Below, piece after piece: positions 57,269 to 64,000 of a stretch of DNA of 64,000 nucleotides; position 1 is the stretch's first letter; the number at the start of each line of letters is the position of its first letter. Origin of the DNA: Nocardia sp. NBC_01730 (GTDB taxonomy: Bacteria > Actinomycetota > Actinomycetes > Mycobacteriales > Mycobacteriaceae); assembly GCF_035920445.1 (NCBI RefSeq), contig NZ_CP109162.1, forward strand, positions 4,526,001 through 4,590,000, in the 5' to 3' direction. The position numbers and the translations under genes were made by a program. The notes under the pieces were generated by a model. It searched no databases, was not told the DNA's origin, and saw only the letters and a program-made list of their open reading frames with translations.

Positions 57269-57416
57269 GGGCAGGCACGATACCCCGCCGCCTGTTCGCC
57301 GCCGACACCGACCGACCAGGGCTGATACCGGGCCGACCTGGCCGGACGCGGCTCGGTGACCGACCACGCGGTACCCGCCGACCGGACGGTCGACGGGACA
57401 CCCACGCGCCTACCGC

Positions 57417-58898
<1,482 letters not shown>

Positions 58899-58958
58899 CA
58901 GCCTCTCCTGGTTCGGCAAGTACCGAGGCAAGGCTAGTCGCTGGCCGCCGGATACGGA

Positions 58959-60116
58959 CTAGGTGGTCACCCCGTGTGCCGACAGGATCCGGCGGCGCTT
59001 GCGCGGCTGAATGTTCGCCAGTGTGATGTCGCCGCTGTAGTGGTCCACAACGCGCCGGTCCATGATCCGGCGCCACAGCGGCGGGATGGCGGCGAGCACG
59101 ATCATCGTGGCGTACCCCGCAGGCAGTTGCGGAGCCTGCTGGGAGCTGCGCAGCGTCTGGTAGCGGCGGCCGGGGTTGGCGTGGTGGTCGCTGTGGCGCT
59201 GCAGGTGGAACAGGAAGATGTTGGTGACCAGGTGGTCGCTGTTCCAGCTGTCCCGCGGCGAGCAGCGGGCGTAGAGCCCGTTCGGGCGCCGCGACCGCAG
59301 CAGGCCGTAGTGCTCGACGTAGTTCACCGTCTCCAGCAGGGCGATGCCGATCACGGCCTGCAACGCGAGGTAGGGCAGCACCCCAGGGCCGAACGCCGCC
59401 ATCAGGCCGCCGAACAACACCAGGGTCATCGACCACGCCTGCAGGATGTGGTTGTCCACGTTCCACCAACCCTTGCCCTTGCGGACCAGTCGCTCGCGCT
59501 CCAGACCGATCGCCGAACGAAAGCTACCGGACACGCTGCGCGGCAGGAACTCCCACAACGACTCACCGAGTCGGCCGCTGGCCGGATCCTCCGGAGTCGC
59601 CACCCGCGCGTGGTGCCCGCGGTTGTGTTCGACGAAGAAATGCCCGTACCCGGACTGAGCCAGGGCAATCTTGGCCAGCCAGCGCTCCAGGTGCTCGACT
59701 CGGTGCCCGAGTTCGTGGGCGGCGTTGATGCCGATGCCACTGACGAGACCGAGAGTGGCGGCCAACCCGAGCTTGTCGACCACGCTCAACTCGTCACCGG
59801 CCCACAGGTAGCACGCGACGGCCAACCCGATCAGCTGGATCGGCAAGAACAGGTAGGTACACCACCGGTAGTACCGGTCGTTCGACAGCAACTCGTAGTC
59901 CTCATCCCGCGGGTTGCTGCCGTCCTCGCCGATCAGCCAGTCCAGCACCGGGATCACGACCAGCACAATGATCGGCCCGATCCACCAGAAGACCACAGCG
60001 CCCGTGTGGAGCACGAGCTGTGACGGCAACAATGCGGATGATGGAGCGATCAAGCCGAGAACCCACAGATGGCGTTTGGGATCGGCCGACCCCGCCGGTT
60101 TGCCAACCGTTTGCAC
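58959..60116 (-). CDS. AlkB-like alkane 1-monooxygenase, second paralogue
   Basis: 385 residues from GTG 60116. Six membrane helices and the His clusters HELGHRVEH, EHNRGHHARVATPEDPAS and LQRHSDHHANPGRRYQTLR, with NYVEHYGL, are those of the di-iron alkane hydroxylase AlkB. It is closely related to the alkB at 61453 but shorter, without the longer N- and C-terminal ends. It lies after the TetR gene, so it may have its own promoter in 60117-60308. Confidence 0.92.
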   Translation of the reverse strand: MQTVGKPAGSADPKRHLWVLGLIAPSSALLPSQLVLHTGAVVFWWIGPIIVLVVIPVLDWLIGEDGSNPRDEDYELLSNDRYYRWCTYLFLPIQLIGLAVACYLWAGDELSVVDKLGLAATLGLVSGIGINAAHELGHRVEHLERWLAKIALAQSGYGHFFVEHNRGHHARVATPEDPASGRLGESLWEFLPRSVSGSFRSAIGLERERLVRKGKGWWNVDNHILQAWSMTLVLFGGLMAAFGPGVLPYLALQAVIGIALLETVNYVEHYGLLRSRRPNGLYARCSPRDSWNSDHLVTNIFLFHLQRHSDHHANPGRRYQTLRSSQQAPQLPAGYATMIVLAAIPPLWRRIMDRRVVDHYSGDITLANIQPRKRRRILSAHGVTT

Positions 60117-60167
60117 GTTTGCCCCGCTTAATATGACCCTGACTTCGACGACGCATGAAGATAGTTG

Positions 60168-60182
60168 CAGACTCTACGTCTG
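60168..60182 (-). promoter_or_regulatory. Inverted repeat before the second alkB paralogue
   Basis: CAGAC-TCTAC-GTCTG, 52 bases before the GTG start at 60116. AGAC/GTCT half-sites also occur in the operator region of alkB (62797-62830), so the same TetR protein could act here; weak evidence. Confidence 0.35.
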
Positions 60183-60308
60183 TTACATCTAGCTGAACGG
60201 TTGAAACGTGGCAGAGATTACCTGCCTGGCAGCCGACCCTCGGGGAGGTTCACATGTGATGAGAATCACTGCCCTCGATCGCGCCCCGGTTGCCGTGGGC
60301 CAATCGGC

Positions 60309-60929
60309 TCAGCTCTGCACCCGCGCCGCCAGGATCGCCTCGACGTACGGGGTGAGCAGCGCGCTCAACTCCTCCGGGGCATCCCGTCCCGGGCCGGGCG
60401 GGGTGGGAATGTAGCTCAGCGCTATGCGCACCAGCGCGTGCGCGATGACGTCCGATTCGGTGTCCGTCGCCGCCACCCAACTGCGCTGGAACGCGAGCGA
60501 AAGCCGCTCGGTCGCATGGTCGAGCAGCGGCCCGGCATCGAGGGTGATCAGCCGCAGCAGATCCAGCTTCACCTCGCCCGCGAGCAGCGACCGCACCAGC
60601 GGGTCGGCAGCCGCGTCGAGGAAGAAGTCGGCCATCCCCTCGCGGAACGCGGCGCGGGCATCACCGACATTGCCGGTGATCGCCGCGTCGACGTGGTCGA
60701 CCAGATCGTCGGCCAAACGCAACGCATACGCCTGGGCGAGGCCGTTGCGCGAGCCGAACTCGTTGTAGAGCGTCTGCCTGCTCACTCCGGCCCTCGCGGC
60801 GACATCACCGAGCGTGATCTTGGACCAGTCGCGCTCGGTGAGCAGCTCGCGCATCGCGTCCAGGACCGACGTGCGCAGGAGTTCCCGTGCGGCCTCCTGG
60901 TAGGGAATCCTGGTTCCGTTGCGCGGCAT
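60309..60929 (-). CDS. alkX: TetR family regulator of alkane hydroxylase genes (AlkX-like)
   Basis: 206 residues from ATG 60929. HTH segment TSVLDAMRELLTERDWSKITLGDVAARAGVSRQTLYNEFGSR (residues about 17-60), then an all-helical ligand domain. The placement after rubB and before the second alkB, and likeness to Rv3249c and the AlkX/AlkU repressors of Dietzia and Rhodococcus, suggest that it represses the operon until a fatty acid or alkane product is present. Confidence 0.88.
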   Translation of the reverse strand: MPRNGTRIPYQEAARELLRTSVLDAMRELLTERDWSKITLGDVAARAGVSRQTLYNEFGSRNGLAQAYALRLADDLVDHVDAAITGNVGDARAAFREGMADFFLDAAADPLVRSLLAGEVKLDLLRLITLDAGPLLDHATERLSLAFQRSWVAATDTESDVIAHALVRIALSYIPTPPGPGRDAPEELSALLTPYVEAILAARVQS

Positions 60930-60969
60930 ACCCGCGACATTGTCACGGGCACTTGCCGCAGTCAAAGTC

Positions 60970-61206
60970 TCACGACCGCTCGATCTCGACCATGAAGAAG
61001 TCGGCCTTGGCGGCTCCGCAATCGGGGCAGGTCCAGTCGTCCGGAATGTCGTCCCAGCGGGTTCCCGGCGCGATCCCGTCGTCCGGCCAACCCTCGGCCT
61101 CGTCGTATTCGAAGCCGCACTGGATGCATTGATAGAGCTTGTATTCGGGCCCACCCGTCTCCCGGCCGCCACCCCTCATCGAATCCCTCGGCGATGCTGT
61201 ACTCAT
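60970..61206 (-). CDS. rubB: Rubredoxin, RubB/AlkG2-type
   Basis: 78 residues from ATG 61206. Two CxxC pairs bind iron: [20 protein letters not shown] and [13 protein letters not shown]. The N-terminal 20 residues are a Gly/Arg-rich extension. It carries electrons to alkane hydroxylase. The ATG overlaps the rubA stop by 4 bases. Confidence 0.93.
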   Translation of the reverse strand: MSTASPRDSMRGGGRETGGPEYKLYQCIQCGFEYDEAEGWPDDGIAPGTRWDDIPDDWTCPDCGAAKADFFMVEIERS

Positions 61207-61376
61207 TTCGTGGCCCCTATCTGCTCGAAGTCGATCTTCTCTCGTACACCGCAATCGGGGCAGCACCAATCGTCCGGCACGGTCTCCCACCCGGTGCCCG
61301 CCGGAAAACCCTCGTGCGGCGCCCCTTTCGCCTCGTCGAAGACATAGTCGCAGACTGGGCAGCGATACGCGGTCAT
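61203..61376 (-). CDS. rubA: Rubredoxin, RubA/AlkG1-type
   Basis: 57 residues from ATG 61376. The iron ligands lie in [20 protein letters not shown] and [11 protein letters not shown]. The two rubredoxins are of different subtypes, as in other actinobacterial alkB operons. Start and ribosome binding site (GAGGTGGAG) lie at the end of a family B linker repeat that begins at the alkB stop. Confidence 0.93.
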   Translation of the reverse strand: MTAYRCPVCDYVFDEAKGAPHEGFPAGTGWETVPDDWCCPDCGVREKIDFEQIGATK

Positions 61377-61456
61377 AACTCCACCTCGCCGGCGCCCGGC
61401 CCCCCGATAATCGCCATGGCGGCTGCGCCCGTTGCTCGCTCGCACTGCTCGCTCAT
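61373..61456 (-). repeat. Family B linker repeat with micro-ORF between alkB and rubA
   Basis: An open micro-ORF of 27 codons from ATG 61456, which overlaps the alkB stop TGA (61453-61455), to a TGA that overlaps the rubA ATG (61374-61376). It begins MSEQCERA and ends GAGEVEL. GGCGAGGTGGAGTTATGA at its end is nearly identical to the ends of the copies before rshA and the Nudix gene. Confidence 0.8.
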
Positions 61457-62712
61457 GCCCCGGCCACCTGTGCACCGCCGGTCGGAGCATCCGCGCCGTA
61501 GCGCGCGAGCACCTGGTCACGCTTGCCCGGATGAATGTTGGCGCGCGTGATGTCGCCGCCGTAGTGCGCGAGCACCCGCTTGTCCATGACGCGGCGCCAC
61601 AGCGGAGGCAAGTAGGCGAGCAAGATCATGCTGGCGTAGCCGCTCGGCAGGTTCGGTGCGCCATCCCAACTGCGCAGCGTCTGGTAGCGGCGGGTCGGAT
61701 AGGCGTGGTGATCACTGTGCCGCTGCAAGTGGTACAGGAAGATGTTCGTGACAATGTGGTCGCTGTTCCAGCTGTGCACCGGAGCGGGCCGCTCGTAGCG
61801 TCCGCCGGCGGTCCGCTGGCGCACCAAGCCGTAGTGCTCGAGGTAGTTGACCGCCTCCAGCAGGCTGAAGCCGACGACAGCTTGCAGGATCAGGTACGGA
61901 AGCAGCTCGATACCGAACACCGCCAGCAGCACCGCGTACAGCACCGCCGACATCAGCCAGGCGCTGGACACTTCGTTCCGCGGACTCCACGACTTCTTGC
62001 CCAGCCGCTCCAAGCGGACCTTCTCCAGGTGCCAGGACGACTTCAGGCCGCCCCACACGGTGCGCGGCCAGAATGCCCAGAAGGTCTCGCCGACGCGGGA
62101 ACTCGCCGGATCCTCCGGCGTCGCGACCCGCACGTGGTGGCCGCGGTTGTGCTCGATATAGAAATGCCCGTAGAACGACTGGGCCAGCGCGATACGGGAC
62201 AGCCAGCGCTCCAGGCTCACCTTCTTGTGGCCGAGTTCGTGCGCGGTGTTGATGCCGATACCGCCGATCATGCCGACCGTGATCGCCAGGCCGATCTTGT
62301 CCACGATGTGCAGCCCGCCATCGATGCCGAGCCAGCTCACGTTGTCCGCGGTGATCAGGTAGGCCGCGATGAGCAGCGTCGCGTATTGGAACGGCAGGTA
62401 CAGGTAGGTGAGGTAGCGGTAGTACTTGTCGTTCTCCAGGTACTCCATCACCTCGTCGGGCGGGTTGTCGCCGTCCGGACCGAAGAAGATGTCGGCCAAC
62501 GGGATCAGCACGTAGACCAGGATCGGCCCGAGCCAGAACGGCACCTGAGCCAGGTGGTGCCAGCCGAGTTCGTTCAACACCCAGACGAGCGGGAGGCCGA
62601 TTGTGAACAGGCCGGTCGGTGCGAACAAGCCCCACAGCCACATGTATCGCTTGCGGTCACGCCAAGCAGGTGAGTCGACCGGCTGTGCGGACAGGTCAGC
62701 GTCTGTCGACAT
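61453..62712 (-). CDS. alkB: Alkane 1-monooxygenase AlkB
   Basis: 419 residues from ATG 62712 (ATG 62724 is in frame upstream). Six membrane helices and His motifs HELGHKKVSLERW, EHNRGHHVRVATPEDPASSR, NYLEHYGL and LQRHSDHHAYPTRRYQTLRSW give the full ligand set of the di-iron centre. Oxidises the terminal carbon of medium to long n-alkanes with electrons from rubredoxin. First gene of alkB-rubA-rubB-alkX; promoter region at 62713-62840. Confidence 0.95.
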   Translation of the reverse strand: MSTDADLSAQPVDSPAWRDRKRYMWLWGLFAPTGLFTIGLPLVWVLNELGWHHLAQVPFWLGPILVYVLIPLADIFFGPDGDNPPDEVMEYLENDKYYRYLTYLYLPFQYATLLIAAYLITADNVSWLGIDGGLHIVDKIGLAITVGMIGGIGINTAHELGHKKVSLERWLSRIALAQSFYGHFYIEHNRGHHVRVATPEDPASSRVGETFWAFWPRTVWGGLKSSWHLEKVRLERLGKKSWSPRNEVSSAWLMSAVLYAVLLAVFGIELLPYLILQAVVGFSLLEAVNYLEHYGLVRQRTAGGRYERPAPVHSWNSDHIVTNIFLYHLQRHSDHHAYPTRRYQTLRSWDGAPNLPSGYASMILLAYLPPLWRRVMDKRVLAHYGGDITRANIHPGKRDQVLARYGADAPTGGAQVAGA

Positions 62713-63024
62713 CGTTGTCTCCATTCAAAGCGGCACATCACGAGCGGCACATCACGTGTGACGTGCGTTACCTCTAATGTTGGACGATACCGTGCCATTT
62801 GTCTCATGTCTAGACAAATCAGACAATTTGTAAAGGACCAGAATGGCCCCGTCCGCTGCTTATGGGTTACTCGGACGAGACGCAGGCAGCCGAACAGCTC
62901 CGCCGGATGCGGCGCGGGCGTCGGGTGAGACGCTCGCGGCACCGTCGGACGATCCACCCCGCAAGCACCCCATCGGCACTGTCCGGGGTGGAGGTCTGTG
63001 GCAGTGAGTTTCGGCGGTCGCGCG
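62713..63024 (-). promoter_or_regulatory. alkB promoter region with operators; remainder empty
   Basis: Overlapping inverted repeats ATTTGTCT (62797-62804) / AGACAAAT (62812-62819) and CAAAT (62815-62819) / ATTTG (62826-62830) form a likely TetR (AlkX) operator. A direct repeat GCGGCACATCACG occurs twice (62730-62742 and 62744-62756), close to the start codon. From about 62840 to 63024 no gene or clear signal is seen. Confidence 0.6.
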
Positions 63025-63543
63025 TCAACGCAGCAGGACGTCGGCGTCGGCGGGCAGCGAGTCCACCGGCCACCAGCGCAGATCGGTGGACTCGCTGCTG
63101 CGCACCGGTACCGCGCCGACGGGCGCGGTGATCCGGAACAACAGGTCAAGGTGCCTGGTCGGTAGACCGAGCGAACAGGTGATCGGATGCGCCTGCGCGC
63201 CGTACAGCCCGGGCTCCAGCCGCAGGCCCGCGATGCCGGACTCCTCGGTCGCTTCGCGCAGTGCGGCGCAGGCGACCGTGGCGTCCCCCTCCTCACAGTG
63301 CCCGCCGAGCTGGATCCACCGGCCCACCCGCGGATGCAGGGTCAGCAGCACCTCGCGCTCGTCGTGGGAGAAGACCACTGCCGAGGCGGTGATGTGGCCG
63401 GGTACATGTTCACGTAGGCAGCCCCGTGCAGCCGAGCCGAGGAAAGCCAGCATCGCCTCGCGCAGCGATTGGTCGGAACTCGCTGCGGGACACCAGGATT
63501 CGAGCAGCTCAATGGCCGAGGCATGCAGCGAGGCCGCGGTCAC
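63025..63543 (-). CDS. Nudix hydrolase
   Basis: 172 residues from GTG 63543. The Nudix box reads GGHCEEGDATVACAALREATEESGI across about residues 92-116 (written here in parts: GGHCEEGD then REATEESGI), so the hydrolase motif is essentially complete with Asp replacing one Glu. Substrate unknown. It follows fbiB, which makes coenzyme F420, through a family B linker repeat; its start and ribosome binding site lie in that repeat. Confidence 0.88.
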   Translation of the reverse strand: MTAASLHASAIELLESWCPAASSDQSLREAMLAFLGSAARGCLREHVPGHITASAVVFSHDEREVLLTLHPRVGRWIQLGGHCEEGDATVACAALREATEESGIAGLRLEPGLYGAQAHPITCSLGLPTRHLDLLFRITAPVGAVPVRSSESTDLRWWPVDSLPADADVLLR

Positions 63544-63641
63544 GACTCCACCTCGCCCGCGCTTCGCCCCCGGATGACCGCGCGATGTTCGGCTGTGCCT
63601 GTTGTTCGCTCGCCCACGCCGAGCGGCGCTCGCGCACTCAC
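63540..63641 (-). repeat. Family B linker repeat with micro-ORF between fbiB and the Nudix gene
   Basis: An open micro-ORF of 33 codons from GTG 63641, overlapping the fbiB TGA (63638-63640), to a TGA overlapping the GTG of the Nudix gene (63541-63543). It contains GERTTGTAEHRAV in its middle and ends SAGEVES. Confidence 0.8.
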
Positions 63642-64000
63642 AGCTCGACCAGGCCGAGGCCTGCACCGCGCACCGGCCGCGGGGTCGGCTCCTCCAGCGG
63701 ATGGCCGATGGCTATCGCGCCCAGAGGGTTCCAGTCGTCGGCAAGGCCGAGGATGTCACGGGTGACCTCCGGAGCGAAGATGGTCGACCCGATCCAGCAG
63801 CTGCCGATCCCCTCGGTGGCCAAGGCGACGAGCAGGCCCTGCACCGCGGCGCCCACCGCGACCGTGAACATGGTGCGCTCGTCGGCGCGCCGCCGCTCGT
63901 CCGGATAGTCGTGCGCGCCGTCTGGCACGCAGAACGGGATGATCACCTCAGGTGCGTCGAACAGGATGCGGCCACGGGCGATGCGGCGCTCGACGCGTTC
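63638..64000 (-). CDS. fbiB: Coenzyme F420:L-glutamate ligase FbiB, C-terminal nitroreductase domain (partial)
   Basis: 121 residues; the gene continues beyond the right edge. [21 protein letters not shown], then [25 protein letters not shown] and [17 protein letters not shown] are typical of the C-terminal flavin-binding domain of FbiB. That domain reduces dehydro-F420-0 while the N-terminal half adds glutamates. Upstream parts are not in the window, so other nitroreductases cannot be fully excluded. Confidence 0.8.
   Translation of the reverse strand, partial: ERVERRIARGRILFDAPEVIIPFCVPDGAHDYPDERRRADERTMFTVAVGAAVQGLLVALATEGIGSCWIGSTIFAPEVTRDILGLADDWNPLGAIAIGHPLEEPTPRPVRGAGLGLVEL

Noticed and set aside
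58899..58958. SAH riboswitch before ahcY
   Set aside because: The gap is only 60 bases and no stem-and-pseudoknot arrangement of that class can be made out.

Overview
The window is high-GC actinobacterial DNA, most likely from Nocardia or a close mycolic-acid-containing relative. The main reason is gene order. From about 5.4 kb to the right edge the genes follow, with gaps, the order known from Mycobacterium tuberculosis Rv3205c to about Rv3262: TIGR02569 protein, moeZ, DUF3152, TetR, DUF3107, ferritin-like protein, rhlE, beta-propeller protein, phosphoglycerate-mutase-like protein, GNAT, diacylglycerol kinase, whiB1, pdtaS, biotinylated protein, bL37, rshA, sigH, SRAP, aroA, rsgA, ferredoxin reductase, desaturase, secA, hpf, comF, lpqB, mtrB, mtrA, tmk, ahcY, alkX, rubB, rubA, alkB, fbiB. 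All names rest on sequence recognition; no search was run.

Region by region. 0.2-5.3 kb: a four-gene minus-strand cassette of the SCO2521-SCO2524 type around a P-loop ATPase. 5.4-13.3 kb: the conserved housekeeping block, an HTH/YceI divergent pair and a ferritin-like protein. 13.3-14.4 kb: two decayed genes, one a hydrolase that has lost its catalytic centre. 14.4-26.7 kb: helicase, envelope and stress functions (whiB1, pdtaS, sigH/rshA) and the 24-residue ribosomal protein bL37, which is too small for routine gene finding. 26.7-34.4 kb: SRAP protein, aldehyde dehydrogenase and two inverted copies of an FAD-oxidoreductase plus ECF41-type sigma factor module, with a broken phage-type gene between them. 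34.7-40.1 kb: aroA-rsgA and secA. 40.7-48.7 kb: lipid functions (WS/DGAT, desaturase reductase, two DesA3-like desaturases, thiolase). 48.9-58.9 kb: hpf, comF, lpqB-mtrB-mtrA, tmk, ahcY. 58.9-62.7 kb: an alkane hydroxylation operon (two AlkB, two rubredoxins, TetR). 63-64 kb: Nudix hydrolase and the end of fbiB.

The least explained material lies between genes. One dispersed family has a 95-bp palindromic core in four copies of exactly equal length (6333, 12429, 22284, 24361) plus truncated copies, and base pairs in the stems change together between copies. A second family forms linkers of 69-102 bp between co-directional genes (sigH-rshA, alkB-rubA, fbiB-Nudix, and two in tandem before the gene at 20312). 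Every copy is an open micro-ORF whose start codon overlaps the upstream stop (for the outermost tandem copy there is no upstream gene) and whose stop overlaps the downstream start. The layout recalls mycobacterial MIRUs. Other points of note are 18 perfect hexanucleotide repeats before comF, a perfect inverted operator shared by a desaturase and a thiolase, and two probable CTG starts.
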